DNA from: Schizochytrium sp. CCTCC M209059
Taxonomy: Eukaryota > Sar > Bigyra > Thraustochytrida > Thraustochytriidae
Reading direction: 5' to 3'
NCBI GenBank assembly: GCA_000818945.1
Contig: KN805382.1
Location: 320,070-384,069, forward strand
Length of the DNA stretch: 64,000 nt
The notes beneath the pieces were generated by a model. That model did no database searches. It saw only the letters and a program-made list of their open reading frames with translations, and was not told the DNA's origin. Shown here piece by piece: positions 27,726 through 37,638 of this stretch (within the stretch, counting starts at the first letter, position 1; every line of letters begins with the position of its first letter). Made by a program: the position numbers and the translations under genes.

Positions 27726-29900
27726 ATGGGGACCAAGACCGTGGCCACGGTGGCGGTGGCGAGTGCAGCCGTCGCGGGGGGCGCCGCGAGGATGCTGCTG
27801 TATCCGCAGTTCGTGCTGGGCGTCAGCCTCGTGACGATCAGCGTGCTGCTCAAACTTTCGCGTAACGCCATGGGCGTGGCGCTTCTGGCGCTCGCAACGC
27901 TGACCGCTGCAGTGCTCACGGTGGTCTTTAGCGAGCAGATTGGCCGTATGCTTCGACGATTCTTGCCACGAATTGCAAGCGCGGCCAAGTCCCAGGCCCA
28001 GGTCGGCCAGCAGGTTATCGCCGAGAACCTCAAGGCCACGCCGCCCTGGGTGTTTACCCTTGTTGGCTTCTCGCTACCAGCTGTTGCTCAGTTCCTTGGC
28101 TCCATGGGCACCGTCCGCATGCTCTCAAGCGTGGATGTCCGCCCCACCTCGTTGCCCGGGGCCAGCTTCGTCGCAGTGTTTTCTCTCGTATACTTGGGAA
28201 CGCTCACCCTGGGCGTTTCACGAACTTGGCTCAAGCCAAGCAAGATCAGCTTCCTCTTGCAGTCTTTCTGGGTCTTGGGTGCGCTCTTTAGCTCGTCGGC
28301 CTCGGAGCTACGTTTCAACGAGCATCTCCCATCTGTTCTTGCGGGCTGGGGCGGCTTCTTCATTGGTCTCACTCCAGGGACTGCCATTGTGGCAGCGCTC
28401 AAGACTGCAGCAGCCTCTGCGGCGCTGGCTGGCACTGGCGTGGCCACCGTCAAGGGCGTTCAGGCTGGCGTGGCCTTTGCCCGCACCGTTTCCGGAGCCA
28501 AAGCGACCCCTTCCTCTGCCGACGTTATCGATGACGACGACAACAGTGACGACGAGAACGATGACGACGATGCAGACAGTGCTCGCAGGAGAAGTTTGCG
28601 CGAAGACGAAGAAGTATTGGTGGAAAGAGAAATTGCTGCGACGCGCCCGTCGCTTTGGGATGTAGCTGCACGCTGGGAATCTTGGCTCGACATTGACGCC
28701 TGGCGCATATGGGCCGGAGAGAACCTCTCCGTAAATGCATTTCGCGACCATTCGACGCGCGCAAGCGAATGGGCATCAACAAATCTTCTTCAGCGCAAAG
28801 GGGTGTCTCAAAGAGCCTCGCACCGTTCCTCGCGTGCTTCCAGCGCGCCGTTGGCAGAGATTGCGCCGCAGGATGTGGAGGCTGAAGCTGAAGACATCAA
28901 GGAGGATCTTGACGACACTGGCTTTGAGGTAGCGACTCTTGCACCTCCGATGCAGCTCGCGGCTCTCGTCACACTTTTTCGCGCAACTCCCACCTGTCTC
29001 ACGTTGACAATTGCCGTTCTCTCGAGCATTGCCAGCGCCGCTATGGGCAATTTTAAGCTTGGCATGCTCGCCGTTCCCGTGGTACTCGCCCCCTTTGCGC
29101 TCGGTGAACTCGTCACTCTTGCACGACAAATTGGTCTCAGATCTCTATTGCGAGGTGGAATGCTTTCAAGCGAGTACCAAGCCAAGCTTGCCAACGAGTA
29201 CGGCGATGGCATGTCACTCCTCCTCTGGCAATCGCCGACTCTTTTGAAAGCGTGGAAGTCTGTGACCTCTTGGAGCGAGACTTTGCAGCAGGAAAAGCTG
29301 CTCGAAGAGCTCGCCGACGCTCCGCGACAGTTCCTCAATCCGGACGAGGATACCGTGAAAGCAACGCCGCCGCTCTCGGGCTGGATCCTTGCGCAGCTCG
29401 TGCTCTCCATTGCGCTTGACATTGGCGGCGCGAGTTCATATGCTGTGCCGGGGCTGGGCGAGCTCACTGACTTTGCCTGGGCGCCAATCCAGTCCTACCT
29501 TGTCCATCAAATGTACGGCGTCACATGGCTCTCCTGGGTTTCTTTTGCTGAGGAGCTCTTGCCCTTTACTGACGTGCTTCCGTCCGCGACGATTGGCTTC
29601 TTGCTGACGTATGGTCAGTATATCCCCGCGTGGACAAAACGAGGGTGGAATCGTGCTGTTTCAAAGCTTCCAACGTTGCATACCGGCACCGACGGCGGAT
29701 CCCTCTTTGCTTTGGACAGTATCTTTGGAAGCGTAAAGGAGAAACGCCGGAGTCACCGCGAAAAGCGCTTGTCCTCGAAAGCTCGATCGAGTAAGGATGG
29801 TGGTTACGATGCCTTGGGTGCTGGTGAAACGAGTCAGACAAGCAGACGGCGTTCCGCGGCGCTTTCGGCTGCTAGCGCAGAAAATCCTCAAGACCTTTGA
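27726..29900 (+). CDS. Multi-pass membrane protein of unknown function
   Basis: 724 residues from ATG at 27726 (MGTKTVATVAVASAAVAGG). I do not recognise a family. The N-terminal 250 residues contain several hydrophobic segments (FVLGVSLVTISVLLKL, ALLALATLTAAVLTVVF, FVAVFSLVYLGTLTLGV, GWGGFFIGLTPGTAIVAALK). A highly acidic loop follows (about 265-290, mostly D/N/E) and then a Ser/Arg-rich cytosolic region to about 400. A second hydrophobic block lies at about 410-480 (LVTLFRATPTCLTLTIAVLS, LAVPVVLAPFALGELVTLA). A C-terminal block around 540-650 has weaker membrane segments, including LSWVSFAEELLPFTDVLP. The last 70 residues are basic and Ser-rich. It is single-exon with G/C-rich third positions. 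An ion- or lipid-handling role is possible but not shown. Confidence 0.75.
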   Translation: MGTKTVATVAVASAAVAGGAARMLLYPQFVLGVSLVTISVLLKLSRNAMGVALLALATLTAAVLTVVFSEQIGRMLRRFLPRIASAAKSQAQVGQQVIAENLKATPPWVFTLVGFSLPAVAQFLGSMGTVRMLSSVDVRPTSLPGASFVAVFSLVYLGTLTLGVSRTWLKPSKISFLLQSFWVLGALFSSSASELRFNEHLPSVLAGWGGFFIGLTPGTAIVAALKTAAASAALAGTGVATVKGVQAGVAFARTVSGAKATPSSADVIDDDDNSDDENDDDDADSARRRSLREDEEVLVEREIAATRPSLWDVAARWESWLDIDAWRIWAGENLSVNAFRDHSTRASEWASTNLLQRKGVSQRASHRSSRASSAPLAEIAPQDVEAEAEDIKEDLDDTGFEVATLAPPMQLAALVTLFRATPTCLTLTIAVLSSIASAAMGNFKLGMLAVPVVLAPFALGELVTLARQIGLRSLLRGGMLSSEYQAKLANEYGDGMSLLLWQSPTLLKAWKSVTSWSETLQQEKLLEELADAPRQFLNPDEDTVKATPPLSGWILAQLVLSIALDIGGASSYAVPGLGELTDFAWAPIQSYLVHQMYGVTWLSWVSFAEELLPFTDVLPSATIGFLLTYGQYIPAWTKRGWNRAVSKLPTLHTGTDGGSLFALDSIFGSVKEKRRSHREKRLSSKARSSKDGGYDALGAGETSQTSRRRSAALSAASAENPQDL

Positions 29901-30195
29901 TCAAAGCTCGCTGCATTTTAATTCCGTCTCATCGACGAATTCTATTTCCTTTTTTTGCCTGAGACTTTGCAAACGAGAGTATATCCGACTCGCCTGAACA
30001 TTAACTTTGAAAAAGCGCAGAAATCACAGATCATTTTGATGTTGTTATTATTGTTGTCATCATGTGCAAAAGTCTCCTCGAATGATTCATCTCTTTCAGT
30101 GTGCTTCACATCATGTTGCTATCATTCTATCTATTTTTGTTTTGTTGCTCTCGTCAGTGCATCACGGACGAACAGCAGGTTCAGACCAACGCATT

Positions 30196-33100
30196 TCAGA
30201 TGGCATGCTGCTTCAAGGCAACGAGCCACATTACGAACACCAGCAAAGAGCTCAGGGGGTGAAGCCCCGAAGCATCTGAAGGGGCTGGAGAATCACTACC
30301 ATTGGTCGCAGAGTCAGTCGCGGAAGGTTCGGGCGTTGGCTGCGGAGAAGCCCCAGATGAACTAGGACTCGTCGCTTCAGAGGTCGGGGTAACAGTGGGC
30401 GTGTCTTGCGGCGCCGGAGTCGGCGCCATACTCACGAAGGGGTACGTCGGAGACTCCGAAGAAGTCTTATCGCTGCTCTCAACGTCACAAAGATACGTGA
30501 GCGCGCAGGTGACAGTCTCTAGCTTTGCCGCCGTCACGCTGAGAGAAGTTGGTGCATTCGCGTCCGAGGGAGGCGTTGTGCATTGCTCCGAGGCGTAAAA
30601 CGAAGTGAAGGACTCGTCGTAACGAATCTTGTTGAACGAGGCCTTGGGTGTGTATTCGGTGTCGTAGCGGCCGCTTGAAATCCAGTCAATCATGTCGAGA
30701 CGCAGGCTCTCGGCGATGTCGGCATAGGACGAATTACCTGCCTGCGTGAGCAACAGGTCATCGAGCTCGCCTGGGTCGGCCAGCAAGTCATACAGTTCGA
30801 GTCGAATCGTGCCTGTGCTCGAAGTAGGGAACATGTCGTTTTTGTTTTTGGGCTCCCAGTGGGCCTTGTAGCGGCCACGGCGCAGCGCAATGCGAGCAGA
30901 ACGCGAAAGACAGTCGCCCAAGGTGTAGTCGCGGAACTCAAAGTACAGCGGTCGTTCCTCGAGACTCTCTTCGACGCATTGCAAACTTGAGCAGTTTGCC
31001 ATGCATTCAAAGCCGCCAGCCTCGGATTTGCCCGTCGCAAGGCAGCTGAGATCATGCGAGTTGTAAGATAGCTGATCAATGTCGGGAAGGTCGTTGAACT
31101 TGTCCGCATAGCCAGCGAGACCGGCAAGCGTCGCGAACATGTCTGCACCGGTCGCGGGGTACGTGACCTTGCGACCGGCGGCAATCACACTCGGCCACCA
31201 GAGCATGAGAGGAACGCGAATGCCACCCTCATAGAGTGACCGCTTTTGGCCGCGAAAGGGATCGCTGGTGCCCACAGAGGTGAAACTCAATGTGCTGTCC
31301 TCGGGTCCGTTGTCCGCCATGTAGACGACGAGAGTCTGGTTTGTCAAACCGAGGTCATCAAGCGATGCAAGAAGCCGGGCCACCTGCAACTCCTGGTCGT
31401 GCATGAGCGTCCTGTAGATTTGCAAGGGCACGTTCTCATCAACGGTGCTCTTGAGTTCGTACGTCGCGTCCGAGTTGGGCATCGGGTTGTCCTCTGACGG
31501 GTATCCGCATGCCGCGGGCTGATCGTAAGACTCGGCAAGGTTGAGCGGAGCATGCGGGTTTTGCAGCCACAGATTGACAAAAAAGGTTTCATTCCGCGCA
31601 ACACGATCCTCGAGAAACTCGAGTGTACGATTCACAAGCGCGTGCTGAACGTACGAAGCAAAAAGAAGGTCCTTGTTGTCGAGATAGTTGTCATGAGGGG
31701 CGCTCGCGGTGGCGAACTGGATATCGTCGACTTCATCAGAAGACAGCATCCCATAGAGCATGTACTCGTCCGTGTCAAAGAGGGCGCCATCAACATCGTA
31801 GTCCTCGTTTCCAGAATAGTCGTAGCCGATGTGCCACTTGCCAAAGTGGCCGGTGATAAAGCCTTGATCGCTAAAAAACTTTGTGAGCGTTGTAAGCTTT
31901 TCCTCGTAGTCGATGCCCTCACCAAGAAAGTTTGGCACACCAGCACGGGTGTTCTCATTTTCTTTCTTGGAGACAATATTGTGAAAGCGCACATGCTTGT
32001 GCGAAGGCAAACGTCCTGTCATGATGGTGGCGCGGCTAGGGCTGCATACGGGCATTGTCGCATAAAAATGGTAAAAGGAGGTGCCCTGAGCCATGATGCG
32101 GTCGAGTTCAGGGGTCTTGGGCTCAAAAGCGACAGTATCGGTCAGCCCGGCCTCGAGGTCTGCCGTGCGGTCCATGTTGTAGCCACTCATTTCTCCGGCG
32201 CCCATATCGTCTGCAAGAATGAAGATGATGCCGCGAAGTTTGTCTCGACGTTCTGACGCGGAGAGCGCGACTGCTGGCTCATCACCAGCTTCAGGCGCAC
32301 CGGCAGCAAGCTGCGGCGCGCCGCGGCCAGCGCAGCCGGGATGGGCCTGGGCCGCTGGGTCCGGGGACGTGGAAACCTTTTCGAGCTCGCCGAGGTAGTC
32401 AATCCAATCGGTCAGCTCGGACATCATGGTTTCCTTGATGGTCTCAAGGCGACTTTGATCGTCGTCGTCCTCGAGGGTGGCGTTGTAGAGATTGACCTTT
32501 TCAAAGGTGGAAAGGCCGAGATCAAACAGCTCAGTGCGGAGACCAGGCTCGTGCAAGAGCTTGTATGCTCCCATGACGATGGCGTATCGCGGCGACTCAA
32601 AGATGCAGTGACCCGGGGCGAGGTAGCGCCACTCAAAAAGCATGGGTTTGGACCGCGAGAGGTCGCCATTATCGCAGGCACTCTCGCCAACCCAGCACGA
32701 GGTGACATTGATGCCGGCAAGAGCATCATCATGGGCGTCAAGCAGACTGGCAGCGACGCTGTCGTCAAGAAGCATTGATGCTAACGTGGGCAAAATGTCG
32801 ACGGTGGTCATTGGTGCCGCGCCAAAGTCATCTTCGGCGGGTTCCATCCACCCGGCGTCTGCGGTGTCTGGACCGGAGAGTTCGAGGCGGAAAAGGGTTC
32901 GCAGACCGCCATCGTAGACGGAGCGTTTTTGTCCTCTAAAGCTGACGCGTGCGCGCGTGTGCGCATCAACCTGGTCACTTTCCGGACCATTGGTGGAGGT
33001 GAGCAGCATCACGTTGGCACCGCTGCCCTCGACAGAGTCTTGAATGTTTTGCATCATGTCGACCATGCTGGTGACCTCGTGCTGGCGATTGGCCATGTAA

Positions 33101-33774
33101 ATTTGTCGAGGACAGCTCAGGTACCGCGCCTCGTAGTCATCGGAGCTTCCGCGAAAGATATCAGGACACTGGCCGGAGGCGTCGCCGGAGCGATCGTAGA
33201 CGCCAGAGATGCCGTCGTTCCACTCGTCGTCCGTGAACGTGCCGCCAAAATCGATGGTGGCGTCTATGCGTGGCAACCAGATGTTGATGAGGTAGTTCTC
33301 ATTGTCGTCAAGTGATGCGGCAAAGCTTTCGGCAGCGTCCCGGATCGCCGAAAAATTGGTGCTCATGAAGCTTGTGTCAAAAATATCGCTCGGAGTGTTT
33401 TCGAAGGGCCAAACGCCAAAATGAGCGAGCGTCACATTTGCAGCTCGTACACCAGCGAGAAGTTCGAGATCTGATGCATCGAGCTGGTGTCCGCGGACGC
33501 CAAGCGGGTACGAGCGGTGCACGCCAAGCTCCGCGGGTCTTCTGCCCGTGAGTAGGGCTGCGAGGGTAGGTGTTTTGTCTGGGCTCGCTGATCGAAAGGT
33601 GTCAGCCGTGTGCGGGACAACATCCTCGATGGCATTTTGCAGGTCGTCATCGAGGAGTGAGAAGTCGTCGCTACCGTAGTCTTGCATGACCACCACGGTG
33701 GCTCCTCTTCGGCTTGCGACGCTCACGCTCACGAGGTGCGCGAGCGCGAGAATTACGAGCGCCACTTGATGCAT
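30196..33774 (-). CDS. Double sulfatase: inactive N-terminal domain fused to active-type sulfatase, GPI-like tail
   Basis: 1192 residues from ATG at 33774, which opens on a signal peptide (MHQVALVILALAHLVSVSVA); the frame continues upstream only with a non-ATG start. Two sulfatase domains lie in tandem. The C-terminal one has IIFILADDMGAGE (metal-binding DD), then MPVCSPSRATIMTGRLPSH with C577 as the formylglycine cysteine in C-x-P-S-R, and GHFGKWHIGYD. It can be expected to hydrolyse sulfate esters outside the cell. The N-terminal one keeps the fold landmarks (PTLAALLTGRRPAELGVHR, FRGQKRSVYDGGLRT, which matches FRGQKRSLYEGGIRV in domain 2) but reads SASPDKTPTL where CxPSR should be, and lacks the DD pair. 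It is therefore predicted to be catalytically dead. A Pro/Ser/Thr-rich stalk and a final hydrophobic tail (LSSLLVFVMWLVALKQHAI) suggest a GPI anchor. The substrate is unknown. Confidence 0.93.
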   Translation of the reverse strand: MHQVALVILALAHLVSVSVASRRGATVVVMQDYGSDDFSLLDDDLQNAIEDVVPHTADTFRSASPDKTPTLAALLTGRRPAELGVHRSYPLGVRGHQLDASDLELLAGVRAANVTLAHFGVWPFENTPSDIFDTSFMSTNFSAIRDAAESFAASLDDNENYLINIWLPRIDATIDFGGTFTDDEWNDGISGVYDRSGDASGQCPDIFRGSSDDYEARYLSCPRQIYMANRQHEVTSMVDMMQNIQDSVEGSGANVMLLTSTNGPESDQVDAHTRARVSFRGQKRSVYDGGLRTLFRLELSGPDTADAGWMEPAEDDFGAAPMTTVDILPTLASMLLDDSVAASLLDAHDDALAGINVTSCWVGESACDNGDLSRSKPMLFEWRYLAPGHCIFESPRYAIVMGAYKLLHEPGLRTELFDLGLSTFEKVNLYNATLEDDDDQSRLETIKETMMSELTDWIDYLGELEKVSTSPDPAAQAHPGCAGRGAPQLAAGAPEAGDEPAVALSASERRDKLRGIIFILADDMGAGEMSGYNMDRTADLEAGLTDTVAFEPKTPELDRIMAQGTSFYHFYATMPVCSPSRATIMTGRLPSHKHVRFHNIVSKKENENTRAGVPNFLGEGIDYEEKLTTLTKFFSDQGFITGHFGKWHIGYDYSGNEDYDVDGALFDTDEYMLYGMLSSDEVDDIQFATASAPHDNYLDNKDLLFASYVQHALVNRTLEFLEDRVARNETFFVNLWLQNPHAPLNLAESYDQPAACGYPSEDNPMPNSDATYELKSTVDENVPLQIYRTLMHDQELQVARLLASLDDLGLTNQTLVVYMADNGPEDSTLSFTSVGTSDPFRGQKRSLYEGGIRVPLMLWWPSVIAAGRKVTYPATGADMFATLAGLAGYADKFNDLPDIDQLSYNSHDLSCLATGKSEAGGFECMANCSSLQCVEESLEERPLYFEFRDYTLGDCLSRSARIALRRGRYKAHWEPKNKNDMFPTSSTGTIRLELYDLLADPGELDDLLLTQAGNSSYADIAESLRLDMIDWISSGRYDTEYTPKASFNKIRYDESFTSFYASEQCTTPPSDANAPTSLSVTAAKLETVTCALTYLCDVESSDKTSSESPTYPFVSMAPTPAPQDTPTVTPTSEATSPSSSGASPQPTPEPSATDSATNGSDSPAPSDASGLHPLSSLLVFVMWLVALKQHAI

Positions 33775-36228
33775 GATGTGGCTCGCTTCACTCCGTCTGC
33801 TTTTATCCAACTTTATGCTTGTCCAGAAACCCGGGCTGTCTCCGTTCGTAGCTCTCTTTCAATCTCTCTCTCCTCTGGGCGCGGTCGAGCACCTCTTGAC
33901 CGCGCCTCGCTCGCTCGTGCTGCCGCGGCGTGCCGCCTTTGCGTTTCTGCCTCAATTATCGTCCGCCGGTCTGCGTCAATCGCCCCAATCAATCTCTTCG
34001 CCGGTCTTTCCTGCGCGCGCGGCCCCGCTCGCCCGCCCCTTCCGCGCCAGGTCTCCGTCTCCTCTCGCCTCCGCTCGCCTCCTCCCGCCCGCCGCGATTC
34101 GCCTCTGCAGCCCTGCGCGCCACGCCGCGGCGCCCGCAAGCTCGCCTCTTCGCCGGGAGGCCGGCTCCTCACGCCTCCTCCTCCCTGACCCGCCTTCCGA
34201 CCGGCGCCGGCAGGCGCCGACGCTGAGCAGCCGCGGCGGGCAGTCGACTGACGACCCGCAGAGGGAGGCAGGCAGGGCTCCCGGCGGCGCCGCGGTGTGT
34301 CCAAGTCACCGGCCGCCGCCGCGGTGTGTCCAAGTCGCCGACCGCCGCCGCGGCGTGACGGGCGCGGCTGAACGCGCGGGGGGCGGAGGAGAGCTGGCGA
34401 GACCGGCCACCGCGCCGGCGCTGGAGGCGGCGGGAGGAGCCTGAGGGGCAGGGACCGTGGCGTTCTTCGTCGCGGCGTGGCGAGCGAGCGCTGGGAGAGA
34501 ACAGCGGGGAGTGAGCACACAAAGCGACGCAGCTCGGCGCGGAGGCGCAGAGTGGATCGTGGACCTTGGGAGAGGGGGCTGAGAGGCAGCCAGGGAGGGG
34601 AGGAGAGGAAAGAGCGAGCAGGGCGGCGAAGAGGTTAGCTCGAGAGCAACAAAGAATTGATTCAATGGTAGATGGCGAGCATGCAAAGCAAATGAAAAAT
34701 TGTGAGATCGCTGAAAAATGGGGGGAGAAAAAAAAAAATGGCCGGTCTACGATGCTTCATCGGGAATGAGGGGCCGAACCAAGATGGCGCCAGAGCCAGA
34801 GCTTCCCGTTCTTGGACAGGGCGGTCAAAGCTGCCGTGAGATTGAAATTGCGAAGGAGAGAACAGAATGAGAGCGGTGTGTGGTTATCACGCAGATGGAC
34901 ATAGCGCATCAAAGCTTCCTTGCGAACAACCTCGATGCATCATAGATGACAATGGCACAAATGTCCGATCGCTGCATCGTAAGGTATGCGATTGAGGAAG
35001 CTGGTCAAGTCGAAAGAGCGAAGAGCATGATGTTGAACAACCATTTCGAGCAGCGTCATTGTCTTTCTTCTTTAGACTACAAAAAGGCGACTCATATGAG
35101 CCTGTGACCTGTTTCCAGTCTGTGGCTCATATATTCCCTGACACAACCAAGTGCCAGGATCAGGAGGGGGGTGTTTTTTTGGTCGGAGGGTGCGTCCCTC
35201 CTTTGGGCAAACTCATGCAGTTCTCTCGTGCACATAGCCGGCAGACGATCTTTCTCAGACCACGCAATTGGGATTCACAGCAGCCGCCCGTGCATTCTTT
35301 CTAAAGCACGGTCTTGCGTTTGCTGAAGATGCAATCTTGTGGTTAGAGCACGTCGGAGCCGAATCCATGGTTGCGGTCCTTTCACGGACGTAAGTCTGTT
35401 CGAGAGAAAGAACAAAGAAGACAATACATGTAAACTTGAAGAAAAGTCCCCTCCGCGCGGAGTGTGATGAGGAAAGAGAATGTTGGTGAGCCTCTCGTTG
35501 TTGCTCGGAGCTTTGTTGAGGTTGGCTGTGATCCTGGGACTCAAATGATCAGTGAGAACCCACTTGCAAAGAAAACGCAACAATGTGACTCGAAGCCATC
35601 TCTAGATCCGAATAGTTCGGGTCCGCATGGGGGCTTCGTGCACTTTGAGACTTTGTGCATGCTTTGGTCTTTGGGCGGCATTGCTTGTGCATCGGCTAGG
35701 TTTGCCATGTGCGGACGGCTTGTGCTGCGATGGCTTGATCCGACATGCTGGGGGTTTGCACCAGGCTAAAATAGTTTGCCGCCTGAAGTGAGTGTGTTGG
35801 CAGCCTCATCGTGACGGGAATCGTCGAATCGTCTTGAAGAATAAGGCATCCCAAGTTGACCTATGCGCGTCGATATCACCGTTCTCGATGAGGTATCAAA
35901 GCTCGATCTCATCACCACGAAACGAACGACGAAGGTCGTCGCCGTCGATCTTTCCTGCTGCCTCGATTTTGATCTCTTGCGTGTCGACCTGCTACGTATC
36001 ATGATGTGAAACCCGACGTTGCCAAGACCTAGACAGACAGACACCAAGCGCAACGGAACGCAACACAATGCAAGATGTCGCTCCTCGATCGAGCGATGCT
36101 GCTTTGCAATCATTCTGGCTGCGGATCTCCAAGGTTGACGTACCAAACTCCCGCATTGTATCAATGGTGCTGCTTTTGACTTGTGCAAAGAGCGAACGAT
36201 CGACGCCAAAGCGCGGGTGACGTTGACG
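33775..36228. other. 2.5-kb intergenic, divergent promoters
   Basis: The left part (33.8-34.6 kb) is GC-rich, probably the sulfatase leader, with a 29-bp tandem repeat at 34289-34356. The right part (34.7-36.2 kb) is near 50% GC and has no frame with normal composition. No gene, RNA or element is recognised. An in-frame stretch before the PTH2 ATG is considered leader. Confidence 0.5.
34289..34356 (+). repeat. 29-bp tandem repeat, ~2.3 copies
   Basis: The unit CGCGGTGTGTCCAAGTC plus a GC-rich half starts at 34291 and 34320, with a partial third copy at 34349. The two full copies differ at two positions. Confidence 0.8.
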
Positions 36229-36852
36229 ATGGACAACTTGCGAGAGCCTCTGGATGCGGCGGCGGTGTTCGCGGCCGGCGCGCTGACGGCCACCGCGGTA
36301 CTCGCCCCGGCAGCGTGGTTCTTCTTTGTCAAGGGACCTGGAGCGGAGTGGGCGGCATCAAAGGTAGACGTTGCCGATGCCGCGCCTGCCGCGCCAGACG
36401 CGCCTGCCGCGTTTGAAGGCTTTGCGGACGAGGACCTGGACAGCGACGAGGACGAAGAGGACGAGGACGAGGACGACGAGGAGGAGCCGCTGAAGCAAGT
36501 CATGGTAGTGCGCACGGATTTGAGCATGAAAAAGGGCAAAATTGCCGCGCAATGTTGCCACGCAAGTCTGGGCGCCTTCCGACGAGCGAGCTCCCCGCGC
36601 GCGTCCGAGACATGGCGCACGTGGCTGCGGCGGTGGCTCATTATTGGGCAGACAAAGGTGGCGGTCAAGTGCCAGTCGGAAGCCGAGCTTGAGGAGGTCG
36701 CGCAAACGGCTCAGATGAACCAAGTACCATTTTATCTTGTGGCGGATGCAGGCCGTACACAGATTGCGGCTGGGTCACGGACCGTCTGTGCCGTGGGACC
36801 GGCACCAGTCTCCGTGGTAGACGCCATCTGTGGTCAGTTCAAGCTCTTGTAA
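36229..36852 (+). CDS. PTRH2: Peptidyl-tRNA hydrolase 2, membrane-anchored
   Basis: 207 residues from ATG at 36229. Pth2 enzymes release peptidyl groups from prematurely dropped tRNAs. The C-terminal 120 residues are the Pth2 fold: MVVRTDLSMKKGKIAAQCCHASLGAFRRA (catalytic Lys and the AAQCCHA signature), VKCQSEAELEEVAQ, PFYLVADAGRTQIAAGSRTVCAVGPAP, and the end FKLL. The N-terminus has one hydrophobic helix (about 10-34, VFAAGALTATAVLAPAAWFFF) followed by an acidic linker (about 62-85, D/E-rich), as in animal PTRH2, which is anchored in the mitochondrial outer membrane. The membrane destination here is inferred. Confidence 0.94.
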   Translation: MDNLREPLDAAAVFAAGALTATAVLAPAAWFFFVKGPGAEWAASKVDVADAAPAAPDAPAAFEGFADEDLDSDEDEEDEDEDDEEEPLKQVMVVRTDLSMKKGKIAAQCCHASLGAFRRASSPRASETWRTWLRRWLIIGQTKVAVKCQSEAELEEVAQTAQMNQVPFYLVADAGRTQIAAGSRTVCAVGPAPVSVVDAICGQFKLL

Positions 36853-37638
36853 GGGTTTCAAATGAAAAACTAAACTATACGAAATCGATTATTCACCCCC
36901 CCAAAAAAAAAGGATTTGTTGTTCCCAAGTGAAAGTGCTTTCTTTGCCAATGGTGGAGCCTTGATCGCAAGTTGAACACGAGATACGAACAGGCGCATCG
37001 TATTGACAAAAAAAAATTGATAGCAATTCTTCTCGAAGCAAAATTAAATGAGTTTCACCATTGCGATCAATCGGAACAGCCACGTCATCTCTCTTCGAGT
37101 TGCGTCTTGCGAGAGGAGAGCAGTGGCAGTCAGAAGCAAATCAAACGAGAATGGCAGAATCTCATGCTTCAGCTCGTTGGTCTTTGAACTTGCAAGTATA
37201 TATAAATATTTAACACGGCGTCACGTTTGCCACGTTGTTAGCTGTTTGGGGAGTCATGCACTTCCATAATAGGCCAAGCAAGGTAAAGCATTCAATCTCA
37301 ACCCTTCAATCAACTGAAGCATAAAACAGAAACAGAGAAATAATAAAATCAGGTTGCAATGTTTGATAATATGAATGCAGAACCTTGCAGCTAAATATCA
37401 GGTGATCGCGTGCAAGAGCCTCAATAATAATTGGCAGATTCGGTCTGTCTATCCCCAAGACACGCCAATGATAAAAGGTCGTAGCACTGTTGGCGGAGTC
37501 AACAAAGGCCCGCCAACCAGCAGCAGCGTCTTCAAACTGGTCGCACGCGAAAGACAGAAGCGTAGCTTTGTCGTGTGAAAGACGGTCGTATGTTGTTTAG
37601 TGTTGTTTCCGTTTGAGCTCAGCGTTGGTGAGATGCAT
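36853..37638. other. Convergent 3' region PTH2/AP2, AT-rich
   Basis: About 780 bp, markedly A/T-rich compared with the rest (e.g. TATATAAATATTTAAC near 37197-37213). It presumably holds both 3' UTRs. No gene is seen. Confidence 0.5.
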
